Below are positions 45,197 to 54,480 of a stretch of DNA of 64,000 nt, piece after piece; position 1 is the stretch's first letter, and each line of letters starts with the position of its first letter. The translations under genes and the position numbers were made by a program. Origin of the DNA: Nitrospiraceae bacterium. Lineage in GTDB: Bacteria > Nitrospirota > Nitrospiria > Nitrospirales > Nitrospiraceae. The notes under the pieces are model-generated. The model was not told the DNA's origin and searched no databases. It saw only the letters and a program-made list of their open reading frames with translations. The stretch is taken from contig CAKKRK010000001.1 in assembly GCA_919902665.1 (NCBI GenBank), positions 125,998 through 189,997 on the forward strand, in the 5' to 3' direction.

Positions 45197-47053
45197 ATGT
45201 CCACAGTACGCGCCCCTCAGGACCGTCGAAGCGATATTCGGAATATCGCCATCATCGCCCATGTCGATCACGGCAAAACAACCTTGGTCGATGCGGTGCT
45301 CCGCCAAACGCACGTCCATCGCAAGATCGATGATATGGGCGAACGCATCATGGACTCGATGGACCAGGAACGGGAGCGTGGAATCACAATCCGGGCCAAA
45401 AACGCCAGCGTCATCTACAACGGGGTGAAAATCAACATCGTCGATACGCCGGGCCATGCCGATTTCGGCGGGGAAGTGGAACGCACACTCCGGATGGTGG
45501 ACGGGGTGTTGATTTTGATCGACGCGAAGGAAGGGCCCATGCCGCAAACAACCTTTGTGTTGCGGAAAGCCTTGGCGCTGGGACACAAAGCCATTGTCGT
45601 CATCAACAAGATCGACCGGCCAGATGCGGTCATCGACGACGTCGTCAACCGCACCTTCGACCTGTTCGTTCATCTTGGTGCCACCGACGAGCAACTTGAT
45701 TTCCCGATCGTCTACACGTCGGCCATTAAAGGAATCGCCACGCTGGATGTCAACAAACCAGGAACGGATATCCAGCCGTTGCTCAATACCGTGCTAGAGA
45801 AGATCCCTGCCCCAGCCATTACCGTCGATGCTCCGCTCCAAATGCTTGTGCTGGCTCTGGTGCAAGATCCCTACAAAGGCAAGATGGGGATCGGCAAGAT
45901 CCAGTCCGGCTCCATTGCTCGGCGGCAAACCGTCATGTTGCTCGGCAAGGACGGCGCACAAGTTGCCGGCAAAGTATCCGACCTCGCCGTCTATTCGGGA
46001 CTGGACCGGGCCGACATGGAACAGGCCGCGGCCGGAGAAATCGTCGCGGTCGCGGGGCTTGATGATGTGAGCATCGGGGATACCATCGCCGACGCCGATC
46101 GTCCTGTCGCCCTCCCCCGGGTCACGATCGATGAGCCGACCGTCCAAATGACCTTCTCCGTCAACAACAGTCCATTCGCCGGACGCGAAGGCAAGTTCCT
46201 CACGTCACGCCATCTGCGTGAGCGCCTGTTCAAGGAACTGGAGACCAACGTGTCGCTCCGCGTCAATGAGACAGACAGCGCCGATCGCTTTCTTGTGGCG
46301 GGACGAGGCGAACTTCACCTCTCCGTCTTAATCGAGCAGATGCGACGGGAAGGGTACGAGCTGCAAGTCTCCCAACCGGAGGTCATTGTCCATCGCGAAG
46401 GCGGCAAAGTCATGGAGCCGTACGAGGAACTGACCATCCAGGTGCCAGAGACCTATCAGGGAACCGTGATCGAAGAACTCGGAAAGCGCCGGGGTGAAAT
46501 GCGGCACATGCGGCTGATTCACTCTGATGTCGGTACGAGTGAGATGCATTTGGAATACCACATTCCGACACGCGGCATCATGGGGCTTAAAAACCTCCTG
46601 TTGGCCAAGACCCGAGGGACCGTTATTCTGCACCATGTCTTCGCAGCCTATGAACCGGCGGAAGAACGGGACCTCCTCGTGACCCCGCATGGCTCGCTTG
46701 TCGCATACGAGGACGGGGCGAGTACCGGCTATGCCATCTTCATGACCCAGGAGCGGGGTGCCATGTTCATTGGCCCTGGAGTCGAAGTGTACCGGGGGAT
46801 GGTCATCGGCCAAAACAGTCGGGATGAAGATCTCGATGTGAACGTGTGCAAGGAAAAACATCTCTCGAACATGCGGGCGTCCGGTACTGATGAAGCCTTG
46901 GTGCTCACCCCTCCGCGCGAAATGACGCTGGAATTCGCATTGGAATACATTGGGGGCGATGAGCTGGTCGAGGTGACACCACAGCACCTCCGTCTACGTA
47001 AGCGACTATTGAATCCGGATGACCGCCGCAAAGCAAAGAAGTCTGGAAAGTAA
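45197..47053 (+). CDS. typA: Ribosome-associated GTPase TypA/BipA
   Basis: A 618-residue translational GTPase. The P-loop is [19 protein letters not shown] (about residue 18), the switch region [12 protein letters not shown] and the NKID motif ([10 protein letters not shown]) are present, followed by EF-G-like domains II, III, V and the C-terminal TypA domain. It binds the ribosome and affects stress growth and ribosome assembly. ATG 45197 is preceded by AAGGA at a long spacing. The following hypothetical gene begins 17 bp after the stop. Confidence 0.97.
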   Translation: MSTVRAPQDRRSDIRNIAIIAHVDHGKTTLVDAVLRQTHVHRKIDDMGERIMDSMDQERERGITIRAKNASVIYNGVKINIVDTPGHADFGGEVERTLRMVDGVLILIDAKEGPMPQTTFVLRKALALGHKAIVVINKIDRPDAVIDDVVNRTFDLFVHLGATDEQLDFPIVYTSAIKGIATLDVNKPGTDIQPLLNTVLEKIPAPAITVDAPLQMLVLALVQDPYKGKMGIGKIQSGSIARRQTVMLLGKDGAQVAGKVSDLAVYSGLDRADMEQAAAGEIVAVAGLDDVSIGDTIADADRPVALPRVTIDEPTVQMTFSVNNSPFAGREGKFLTSRHLRERLFKELETNVSLRVNETDSADRFLVAGRGELHLSVLIEQMRREGYELQVSQPEVIVHREGGKVMEPYEELTIQVPETYQGTVIEELGKRRGEMRHMRLIHSDVGTSEMHLEYHIPTRGIMGLKNLLLAKTRGTVILHHVFAAYEPAEERDLLVTPHGSLVAYEDGASTGYAIFMTQERGAMFIGPGVEVYRGMVIGQNSRDEDLDVNVCKEKHLSNMRASGTDEALVLTPPREMTLEFALEYIGGDELVEVTPQHLRLRKRLLNPDDRRKAKKSGK

Positions 47054-47070
47054 TTGTCACAGGTACCCAT

Positions 47071-47823
47071 ATGAGGATTCGGAAAAAGTCTCCTAAGCCT
47101 TCTGCCACGCGCCCCCCTCTCTACTTCATCGGCTATCGGGGTACGGCTCCATCAACCGACGAGGTTCAGGCACTCTACGAGCGGGAATATGGCGTCCCCT
47201 TGGCCATCCGTCATGAAGACGGCTCGCCAGAATCCTGGCAGGCGACCCACGGTCCTTGGTCTGCCCATGTGGTACTGCCACTCCCGATGAGTCATGTGGC
47301 TGAAGTGATGAAGCAATTGACCTGGGAACATGAGCTCATGGGTGCCGTTGCACCGTCCGTCACCTCCCCTCGTGATGTGCCCGATACCGTCCTCCTGGCG
47401 ACACGATTGGCCCGTTGTCTGACCCTCTTATCGCAAGGCACGGCCTATGACGTCATTCGGCAAGCGTACGCCAATCCCTCGGACTGGCAGCCTCGTACAC
47501 TCGGGAGTTTTCTTCTGGATGACCATGTGTCCATCGTCCATGACGACACCTCTCATCCGGACCGGGTGTGGTCCTACTCACTCGGACTCAGCAAATTTGG
47601 GTTGGACGAAGTTGAAATGTTTACGGCAAAAGGACTTTCCGACAGCGCGGCAAAAGACCAGTTGACTGAGTCGGCTGGTGAATTGCTGCGGCTGGGGCAC
47701 TCTCCAAAAGTTGGAACAGCGCTCGACCTTCCTCTGCTCGGCCGTACCCTTCACGTCAGGAACTACCGCACCGCTGCACCTGCCGGACGGATGCTGGGAT
47801 TCCGAGAACTTCAACACGCGTAA
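47071..47823 (+). CDS. Hypothetical protein, about 250 residues, downstream of typA
   Basis: No family recognised. It is soluble, with a basic start (MRIRKKSPKPSATRPPLYF), no signal peptide and no membrane helix. The middle (LARCLTLLSQGTAYDVIRQAYANPSDW) and end (DEVEMFTAKGLSDSAAKDQ; RTLHVRNYRTAAPAGRM) look like a mixed alpha/beta fold, perhaps related to DUF4261-like proteins, but I could not confirm that. Tight spacing after typA (17 bp) suggests co-transcription. Confidence 0.65.
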   Translation: MRIRKKSPKPSATRPPLYFIGYRGTAPSTDEVQALYEREYGVPLAIRHEDGSPESWQATHGPWSAHVVLPLPMSHVAEVMKQLTWEHELMGAVAPSVTSPRDVPDTVLLATRLARCLTLLSQGTAYDVIRQAYANPSDWQPRTLGSFLLDDHVSIVHDDTSHPDRVWSYSLGLSKFGLDEVEMFTAKGLSDSAAKDQLTESAGELLRLGHSPKVGTALDLPLLGRTLHVRNYRTAAPAGRMLGFRELQHA

Positions 47824-47997
47824 GTCCGTTGATAACTCAACATGTTACCCATTCACACCCAATGCTGGGCCTAGCGGGCTGTTGACATCCCTTTAAAGCA
47901 CAGGTTACAAAGTTTATGGTTCATGTGGGGTCCTGCCAATCCGAGGCCTCAGTACAGCGATCACCCAAATATAGATGTCCTAATAAGGAGGTTTGCA

Positions 47998-48468
47998 ATG
48001 AGCGATGTAGCATCAGAAATTAAGGTGGGCGATACAGCACCGGACTTCAATCTCAAGGATCAGGACCAAAAGGACGTGACGTTGAGCGAGTACAAAGGCA
48101 AGAAGAACGTCGTGCTCTGCTTCTATCCGTTGGATTGGAGCCCTGTGTGCCAGGGTGAAAACAAGTGCCTGACCGATGACTTCCCCAAGTTCCAGTCCGC
48201 CAATGCAGAATTGTTTGGCATCAGCTGCGACAGCTTTTTTTCCCACAAAGCCTGGGCGGATTCGCTGGACCTGAAGCACCGCTTGTTGTCGGACGTCCAC
48301 CGGACGACCGCAAAGTCGTATGGCCTGTATTTTGAGCCGTTGAACTGCTCGAAGCGCGCGACGGTGATCATCGATAAGAACGGCAAGGTCGCCTACGCGA
48401 AGGTGCAGGAGATCAAGACGGCACGCGAAGACAAGGACATCCTCGACGCGCTGTCCAAGCTGAACTAA
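47998..48468 (+). CDS. Peroxiredoxin (AhpC/TSA family)
   Basis: A 156-residue thioredoxin-fold peroxidase. The start ATG 47998 has AAGGAGG just upstream; the longer frame is not needed. The peroxidatic Cys is in YPLDWSPVCQGENKC (about residue 46); the TxxC form is replaced by SPVC. A second Cys (ENKC) sits close by, as in some 1-Cys/atypical peroxiredoxins. It should reduce hydrogen peroxide and organic peroxides. The thioredoxin-like gene follows. Confidence 0.9.
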   Translation: MSDVASEIKVGDTAPDFNLKDQDQKDVTLSEYKGKKNVVLCFYPLDWSPVCQGENKCLTDDFPKFQSANAELFGISCDSFFSHKAWADSLDLKHRLLSDVHRTTAKSYGLYFEPLNCSKRATVIIDKNGKVAYAKVQEIKTAREDKDILDALSKLN

Positions 48469-48477
48469 TTCTATAGC

Positions 48478-48545
48478 TAGAAAGTCTGAAAGTTGGAAAG
48501 TCGTCACGTTTTGGCTTCCTGACTTTCAGACTTTCAACTTTAGAT
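48478..48545. repeat. Heptamer-like hairpin between the peroxiredoxin and thioredoxin-like genes
   Basis: Each arm contains GAAAGT(C/T) units: AAAGTCTGAAAGTTGGAAAGTC on the left and the inverted copy on the right (GACTTTCAGACTTTCAACTTT). The arms are about 20 nt with a 15-nt loop, ending in TAG. It may be a terminator-like structure without T-run or a dispersed repeat. Confidence 0.6.
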
Positions 48546-48550
48546 AACTT

Positions 48551-48883
48551 ATGACTGGCACTGTTCTCGACGTCAGCGACGCCAACTACAAAGAATTCAC
48601 CGACAGCGCCGGTGCGGTCGTTGCGTACGGCCTTGCCACCTGCGAGCCCTGCAAGACCTACGATCCCATTCTTGAAGCGACCGCTGCGAAATTTCCTGAG
48701 ATCAAAATCGGGAAGGCCAAGATGCATGTGCCGGGCCGCTGTCGTGAGATCAAGAAGACCCACACGTTTGAAACATACCCCACCACTCATTTCTTCGCAC
48801 ATGGTAAATTATTACTGACACGCGAAGGAGTCGTCGAGTCGGCCGAACTCGCCGCACTTATTTCAGACCATTTACTCAAGTAG
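48551..48883 (+). CDS. Thioredoxin-like protein with CEPC motif
   Basis: A 110-residue thioredoxin-fold protein. The active-site pair is CEPC (ATCEPCKTYDP) near residue 31, rather than CGPC. The cis-Pro is in ETYPTTHFFAHG. It is cytoplasmic (no signal peptide). It lies 82 bp after the peroxiredoxin, so it may reduce it; the specific partner is inferred. A hairpin repeat separates the two. Confidence 0.82.
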   Translation: MTGTVLDVSDANYKEFTDSAGAVVAYGLATCEPCKTYDPILEATAAKFPEIKIGKAKMHVPGRCREIKKTHTFETYPTTHFFAHGKLLLTREGVVESAELAALISDHLLK

Positions 48884-48982
48884 ATCCGCTGCTGCATTGT
48901 GAGTCAGTGAACCCGGAGACACTTCCACAACCGCTGGATCAGGCAGCACTGAGCGATCAATGAGTGAGGAGGCGAGCAGAGC

Positions 48983-49462
48983 ATGAACAAGACGATTGCT
49001 AGTGTGGTATGTGGCATGACCCTGTCCCTGTCCCTCTCGGCTGGTGCCCATACCGACGAATATTTTGAATCTGTCCAGGCGCCCCATGGCGGGCAGTTGC
49101 GCATGACCGGTCCATTTCATATGGAGCTGATCGCGAAAGATGGCGACCTGACGGTCTACGTCACGGACCACGCCGACAACCCCATCAGCGTCGACGGCGG
49201 TTTAGCCAAAGCCAACATCGAGAACGGGCCAACCAGGACGCAGGTGAACATGCACCCGGTGGGGAACAATATGCTCAGTGGTTCCGGCACCTTTTCGTTG
49301 ACCCCCAATACCGTGGTTGTCGTCTTCATGAAGCTGCCGAACCACGACGGCTATGCCGCCCGCTTCACGCCGTTGAAACCCAAGAGCGAACAGGCAGAAA
49401 AAGCCCCGTCCCACGCGGATGATGCCGGCCCACATCACCATCACCACTCACCGAAGCATTGA
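48983..49462 (+). CDS. Secreted protein with His-rich C-terminus, paired paralogue A
   Basis: A 159-residue protein with signal peptide (MNKTIASVVCGMTLSLSLSAG). The mature part opens with APHGGQL and contains ELIAKDGDLTVYVTDHADNPI, a beta-rich segment shared with the next gene. The tail PHHHHHSPKH could bind metal such as copper or nickel. No known family recognised; similarity in layout to CopC-like/metal-binding periplasmic proteins is only suggestive. It and gene B form a tandem pair. Confidence 0.72.
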   Translation: MNKTIASVVCGMTLSLSLSAGAHTDEYFESVQAPHGGQLRMTGPFHMELIAKDGDLTVYVTDHADNPISVDGGLAKANIENGPTRTQVNMHPVGNNMLSGSGTFSLTPNTVVVVFMKLPNHDGYAARFTPLKPKSEQAEKAPSHADDAGPHHHHHSPKH

Positions 49463-49522
49463 TGGCCGACTTCCACCACTCACTATTGAGAGATACGGAG
49501 CTGCCATTCTGGAGTACCGATC

Positions 49523-49978
49523 ATGAAATATCTCCTAGGACACTTAACCCTGTGTGCAGCGCTGCTCGGAGCGGCGCCGGTCTGGGCCCATTCAGCGAAA
49601 CACACAGAACCCGTGAAGGCCCTTCACGGCGGGCAATCGCTTGCTGCAGGCCCTTATCATCTTGAGTTGGTTGCCAAGGATGGAGAACTGCTGCTGTATG
49701 TGACCGATCATTCCGACAAGGGCATCCCTTCCGATGGAGCGAAAGCTAAGGCCACCATCCAGCACGGGTTTGAGAAGGCCACGATCCAGATTGAGCTGGA
49801 ACCGTCGGGCGACAACCAGCTGAAGGGGAGCGGAATATTTTCAATTAATCCGGACACCGGAATCCTGGTCTTCCTCAGGCTGCCGGAACAGCAGGCCTAT
49901 GCCGCCCGCTTTACCCCGCTCAACCCCAAGAACGGAGCCGCATCAAGAGGCGAGTCCCATCACAAGACAAGACATTGA
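49523..49978 (+). CDS. Secreted protein, paired paralogue B
   Basis: A 151-residue protein with signal peptide (MKYLLGHLTLCAALLGAAPVWA). It shares KALHGGQSL, LELVAKDGELLLYVTDHSD and the C-terminal AYAARFTPLNPKN with gene A. The His-run of gene A is missing (tail SHHKTRH). It lies 60 bp downstream of gene A, indicating a tandem duplication. Possible metal or envelope-stress role is inference. Confidence 0.72.
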   Translation: MKYLLGHLTLCAALLGAAPVWAHSAKHTEPVKALHGGQSLAAGPYHLELVAKDGELLLYVTDHSDKGIPSDGAKAKATIQHGFEKATIQIELEPSGDNQLKGSGIFSINPDTGILVFLRLPEQQAYAARFTPLNPKNGAASRGESHHKTRH

Positions 49979-50125
49979 TCAGCACCTGCTGAGTGCAAAC
50001 GTTGAGAAATCTTGGCAATAGGTCGGCGATAGCTTGAGGCAGGTGAAACAATGGCAGGAGTTAGCCTCACCTGCGCTTTCGAGTCGCTAAAAAAACTCCT
50101 TGGGATCTCTTTCTTCGGCAAGCCC

Positions 50126-50593
50126 TCATCGCAGGCGGGAGATCGCCAACGTGGCAATCGCGAGAAGCACGTCCTTTCTCTCGCCCGTCACTTCGATGGC
50201 CAGATCGTTCCGCTTGACCGCCGCGAGACTCAGCCCCGAGGCCATAAACTGCTTGGCCATATAGGCTTGATCCCATAAGCCGGCTACCGCCTGGCCACGC
50301 TCAGCCGCTGTCTGGCTCTTCCACATCGCCTCAATGCCGGCAGGCGCCTGAATCGAAAAACGGTAACTCTCCACCGTGCCGTCGGGCATCTCCACAAGAT
50401 AGGCGCAAGCTTGCGCCCCTCCCAGCGGCGGCGACATAAGCTTCCCCTTGGCAATCCCGGCAACCTCTTTACCCGTCACAACCTCGCAGGCCTTGAGCGA
50501 TGATAGATCGCGCGCTTCAGCCATGAGCGTGGAGAACAGGACGGCAGTGACAAGAAGGAGACCAAGGGAGAAAATGCGACCTGGAGCATCCAT
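50126..50593 (-). CDS. Hypothetical secreted protein
   Basis: A 155-residue protein with a signal peptide (SLGLLLVTAVLFSTLMAEA). After cleavage it has two Cys (KACEVVT and AQACAYLVE) likely to form a disulfide. No family recognised. GGAGGAAG precedes ATG 50593. It lies 83 bp downstream of hsdR but on the same strand, and is probably independent of the restriction genes. Confidence 0.65.
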   Translation of the reverse strand: MDAPGRIFSLGLLLVTAVLFSTLMAEARDLSSLKACEVVTGKEVAGIAKGKLMSPPLGGAQACAYLVEMPDGTVESYRFSIQAPAGIEAMWKSQTAAERGQAVAGLWDQAYMAKQFMASGLSLAAVKRNDLAIEVTGERKDVLLAIATLAISRLR

Positions 50594-50675
50594 GTGAATC
50601 TTCCTCCGTCAGAGATGGTGAACGATATAGGATACGGATTGAGGGTGGCAATGGGAGAAAATGCCAGAAGCAGGA

Positions 50676-53000
50676 TTACACACCCCTTTGAATCTGCGGT
50701 TGATAAAGATACTTCTGAAACCCAGCGAAGATCTTGGCAATCTCCTCAGGCTTGCCCAGGTCTGCCACGGCGTCAGCGATAGCATTGTGATACTTCAGTT
50801 TGAGCAGCGGGGAGAGCTTATCCTGCGCGAGTTCATCAACACCGACTCTCACGTATTGCGCGAGGACAAAGTCGATGAACGCCTGGTGCTTGCCGGTGAA
50901 GTGCGTCCGGATTTCCACCTTGGCTCTATCCGCCCGTTCTTCTCGCGTGAGTGGAGCGAGAGCATAGGCGACATGCGCGAGCACATCGAAGAGGTCGCTG
51001 TTCTCTGCATCAATGATGCGCTGCATCTCCGCCATCTGCTCAGCGCCGAACCCTTTTTTACTAAGCCCCTGCAAGAGCTTAGTGCGTGTATCGGGGCTAC
51101 TCCAGATTGCACGGAGTTCGGCCTCGCTCTTGAAAAACTCGGGAAGCTTCCCAAAGAGTGTTTCCAAGAATTGCTGCGCCGACATCGGCGTCCCGTCCGG
51201 GTGCCAAAAGGTCGTGACCATCATGTGTTGAATGGTGCGGGCTTTCCCGTCTGCCAGCTTCACCTTGATGCGTTTTCTTTTCACATACTCGACAGGCTCT
51301 TCACGCACCCTCTCAGCCGGTGGAAGCGATGGAGGAATCGTCTTGCTCTCCGGCCTTGGCTCCGGCTCAATCGGCTCTCCATCCCATTCAGGATCACTGA
51401 AGTGGTGATGGGCCTTCACAAAATCATAGATCGTAAAGTAGTCCTTCCCATCATACAGTCGCGTCCCACGCCCGATGATCTGCTTGAACTCGATCATGGA
51501 GTTGATCGGGCGCATGAGGACGATGTTGCGAATATTGCGGGCATCCACACCGGTCGAGAGCTTCTGGGAAGTCGTCAGGATCGTCGGGATGGTCTTTTCA
51601 TTGTCTTGGAAGTCGCGGAGGTGCTGTTCGCCCAGCTCACCGTCGCTGGCCGTCACACGCTGGCAATAGTTGGGGTCCGTGCTCGTCTTCATCTGGTTGA
51701 TGAGGTCGCGCACGGCCAGGGCGTGGTCCTGTGTGGCGCAAAACACCAGCGTCTTCTCCTGCTGGTTGATCTGGCTCATGAAGATCTCGACACGCTTCTT
51801 TTCCCGCTCTTTGATTTCGATGATCTTATTGAAGTCGCTCTCCGTATAACGTTTCTTCGCCTCAATCTCACCTTCGATGAGCTGGTCGTCCGGCGTATAG
51901 ACATACTCATCGAGCGTCGTGGAGATCTGCTTCACCTTGAACGGCGTGAGAAACCCGTCGTTGATGCCGTCCTTCAGTGAATAGATATAGACCGGCTCGC
52001 CGAAATAGGCGTAGGTGTCCACATTGTCTTTGCGTTTGGGGGTGGCGGTCAGGCCTAGCTGCACGGCGGGGGCAAAGTACTCCAGGATGCCGCGCCAGTT
52101 GCTCTCGTCGTTCGCGCCGCCACGATGGCACTCGTCGATGACGATGAAGTCAAAAAAGTCCGGTGGATACTCGCCGAAATAGGGTATGTCCCCTGGCCCG
52201 CTCATGAAAGTTTGAAAGATCGTGAAGAACAGACTCCCATTCTTCGGTACCTTACCTTTCTTCCGAATATCGTCCGGCTCAATCCGCACCAGCGCATCTT
52301 CAGGAAAGGCAGAGAAGGCGTTGTAGGCCTGATTCGCCAGAATGTTCCGGTCGGCCAGGAACAGGATGCGCGGACGCCGTGTCGGTTCACGGCTCAGATT
52401 CCAGCGGCTATGGAACAGCTTCCAGGCAATCTGAAAGGAAATGAAGGTTTTGCCGGTACCAGTGGCGAGGGTGAGTAGAATGCGCGGCCTGTTTTCCGCC
52501 ATGGCCTGCATCACACGCTCAACGGCAATGTCCTGATAGTAGCGGCTGGGATGCGAGCCGCCCTTGTCTTCGAATGGAACCGCCGAGAAGCGATCGCGCC
52601 AGGCATTCTGTTTCGCGAAGGTCAGGCTCCAGAGTTCTACGGGACTCGGATAGTGCGGCACCTCACCTTCCGTACCGGTCTCCATGTCGATGCCGTAGAG
52701 ACCCTGCCCGTTGGTGGCATAGGTGAAGCGAATGGCCAGCTTCCCCGCATAGTCCTTCGCCTGCCCTACCCCTTCAGTCAGCTGTTCATCCCAGGCCTTG
52801 GCTTCGATGACGGCCAGCTTGTGGTTGCGATAGACCAGTACATAGTCGGCGACAAGCGGCTTCGCGCGCCGTCCAAGGCCTTCGATCCGGCCCGGGGTGA
52901 TGTGATACTCACGCAGAATCCGGCTGCCTTCGACCACACCCCAGCCCGCCGCTTTCAGGGCAGGATCAATATGCTCGGCTCTGGTTTCGGCTTCGTTCAT
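50676..53000 (-). CDS. hsdR: Type I restriction enzyme, HsdR subunit
   Basis: A 774-residue restriction motor, EcoEI-like length. The N-terminal PD-(D/E)xK nuclease is seen as VADYVLVYRNHKLAVIEAKAW (about residues 48-68). The SF2 helicase follows with Walker A LATGTGKTFISFQ (about 182), DECH box IVIDECHRGG (about 287) and GRGTRLYDG. It translocates and cuts unmodified DNA. Its start overlaps the Fic gene stop by 4 bp (ATGA), the last gene of the hsd operon. Confidence 0.95.
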   Translation of the reverse strand: MNEAETRAEHIDPALKAAGWGVVEGSRILREYHITPGRIEGLGRRAKPLVADYVLVYRNHKLAVIEAKAWDEQLTEGVGQAKDYAGKLAIRFTYATNGQGLYGIDMETGTEGEVPHYPSPVELWSLTFAKQNAWRDRFSAVPFEDKGGSHPSRYYQDIAVERVMQAMAENRPRILLTLATGTGKTFISFQIAWKLFHSRWNLSREPTRRPRILFLADRNILANQAYNAFSAFPEDALVRIEPDDIRKKGKVPKNGSLFFTIFQTFMSGPGDIPYFGEYPPDFFDFIVIDECHRGGANDESNWRGILEYFAPAVQLGLTATPKRKDNVDTYAYFGEPVYIYSLKDGINDGFLTPFKVKQISTTLDEYVYTPDDQLIEGEIEAKKRYTESDFNKIIEIKEREKKRVEIFMSQINQQEKTLVFCATQDHALAVRDLINQMKTSTDPNYCQRVTASDGELGEQHLRDFQDNEKTIPTILTTSQKLSTGVDARNIRNIVLMRPINSMIEFKQIIGRGTRLYDGKDYFTIYDFVKAHHHFSDPEWDGEPIEPEPRPESKTIPPSLPPAERVREEPVEYVKRKRIKVKLADGKARTIQHMMVTTFWHPDGTPMSAQQFLETLFGKLPEFFKSEAELRAIWSSPDTRTKLLQGLSKKGFGAEQMAEMQRIIDAENSDLFDVLAHVAYALAPLTREERADRAKVEIRTHFTGKHQAFIDFVLAQYVRVGVDELAQDKLSPLLKLKYHNAIADAVADLGKPEEIAKIFAGFQKYLYQPQIQRGV

Positions 53001-53446
53001 GGCGTGTCGTTCCCACCGCTAATGGCATGGAAAATTTTCAACTTCAACGCTTCATTGTCTTCATTGCCGCTGAGTACAGCATCCATCCATTCTCCAAGCA
53101 ATTCCTTCGAGATGTTGCCGGCAGCCACATGGTAGCTGATATTTTCGGACTCCCGAATGAAGGCGTTGATGCTGCGCAGATACCCGTTCAAGAGGAGCAT
53201 CTGAGCGCAAAGGGTAATGGCGATGCGTTTGTTGCCATCCTCAAAACAATGAAACTTGCAGGCACAGAAAAACAAATGCGTGAGCTTGGCATCAAACGTC
53301 GGATAGTAATCATCGTTCTGGATGTGCTGAAGCACGGCATCCAGCTTGCCGATGTCGAGTTGGCCTAACGACCCGCCGCCGCTGACTTCCACGGTTTTTC
53401 CGTGAATCTCAATCGCTTGCTCGACAGTCACATACACCCAGGCCAT
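52997..53446 (-). CDS. Fic/Doc-family protein, probable toxin
   Basis: A 149-residue Fic-fold protein. The motif HCFEDGNKR (residues 66-74) is the catalytic loop; the Lys at position 73, in place of Gly in canonical Fic, is the pattern seen in Doc-type kinases such as those that phosphorylate EF-Tu. It sits between the DNA-binding gene and hsdR, sharing a 1-bp overlap with the former. Pairing with that DNA-binding gene suggests a toxin-antitoxin unit inside the restriction operon; not proven. Confidence 0.85.
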   Translation of the reverse strand: MAWVYVTVEQAIEIHGKTVEVSGGGSLGQLDIGKLDAVLQHIQNDDYYPTFDAKLTHLFFCACKFHCFEDGNKRIAITLCAQMLLLNGYLRSINAFIRESENISYHVAAGNISKELLGEWMDAVLSGNEDNEALKLKIFHAISGGNDTP

Positions 53447-54471
53447 TATTCTCGTTCTTTAAGACGCTTCATCACGTCCTTAGCCTCTTCCAGACGCTCG
53501 GCCAACTCCTTGCTCTTCTCACCAAGAAACCGCTCAAACTCATCACGCTGGAGCGGGGTGACATACTCCTGAAGCTGAAGGTGCAAGGCGTCGCGGAACG
53601 CCAGATCGCGGCTGGCCATTTTATTCCGTACCTTTTCAATCAATGGCTTCCAGTGCGCTTGCTTTTCAAAAGTGGCGAATAGGTCGTCCACTTCCCAGGA
53701 CGTAAGTTTGCGCCCCTGGGCTTTACAATTCTGGACTAACACATCTGCAAACCCAGCTTCGTAGGATGCGATGACATCCAGGACCTCCGAATAAAACGTA
53801 TCACGGACATTAGCGCGTTTGTCGAGACGCAGCACCCGGCGATAGACCTGCGCCTTCTCACGAAAGATGCTCACGTAGATCTTGTCCGTGTAGAGGGCAT
53901 ACTTGAAATTGCCCATGTCCACGCAATCTTTCAGCGCATCCGTAAATTGCTTGCGGTAGTTCTCCTCAATGAACGCCGATTGAATGAAATCTTCGTCGCG
54001 CTGATTGATATACTTCGTCCCGCCGCCGGTACGCCGATTGATCGTGTCGATGACGATGTCCAGAATGGCCTTGCGCAACAGTCCTGCCCGTTCTGATTCC
54101 GTCATGAGCATGGCAAGATTGAGAAAGGCACGAAAATCAAGCACTCCCAGCCGAACCGTCTTTGTGGTGATCCCGAAATGTGTTTCGGGATCACCCACAT
54201 CCTGAATAGATAACTTCAAGGATTTCAGTCGGTTACCCGTCACCACCTCATACCCATTTCGGGCCAGTTCTTCGGCATTCTGCTCCAAGTAATTTTCCAC
54301 AGTGCGGAGGGTGACCTCGAAAAACACCGCCACTTGCTCTTTAAGCACCACCGTCTTGCCCTCAAACGGAATGCCACGAATGCCTGCAGCCTTTTCAATT
54401 TCGGCAAGCGCATAGGGATTATTCAGAATATTTTGCCGGTCTATCGCTGAAGTGGTCAGGTCCTTACTCAT
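53446..54471 (-). CDS. DNA-binding protein associated with Fic/Doc and type I restriction loci
   Basis: A 341-residue protein. The N-terminus (NILNNPYALAEIEKAAGIRGIP) and VFFEVTLRTVENYLEQ (helix-turn-helix) match a DNA-binding family that I recall from type I restriction and death-on-curing loci. A coiled-coil-like C-terminus (FLGEKSKELAERLEEAKDVMKRL) follows. It overlaps the Fic gene by 1 bp and lies 9 bp after hsdS. Plausible antitoxin/repressor, inferred from neighbours. Confidence 0.78.
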   Translation of the reverse strand: MSKDLTTSAIDRQNILNNPYALAEIEKAAGIRGIPFEGKTVVLKEQVAVFFEVTLRTVENYLEQNAEELARNGYEVVTGNRLKSLKLSIQDVGDPETHFGITTKTVRLGVLDFRAFLNLAMLMTESERAGLLRKAILDIVIDTINRRTGGGTKYINQRDEDFIQSAFIEENYRKQFTDALKDCVDMGNFKYALYTDKIYVSIFREKAQVYRRVLRLDKRANVRDTFYSEVLDVIASYEAGFADVLVQNCKAQGRKLTSWEVDDLFATFEKQAHWKPLIEKVRNKMASRDLAFRDALHLQLQEYVTPLQRDEFERFLGEKSKELAERLEEAKDVMKRLKERE

Positions 54472-54480
54472 AGGTGCCTC

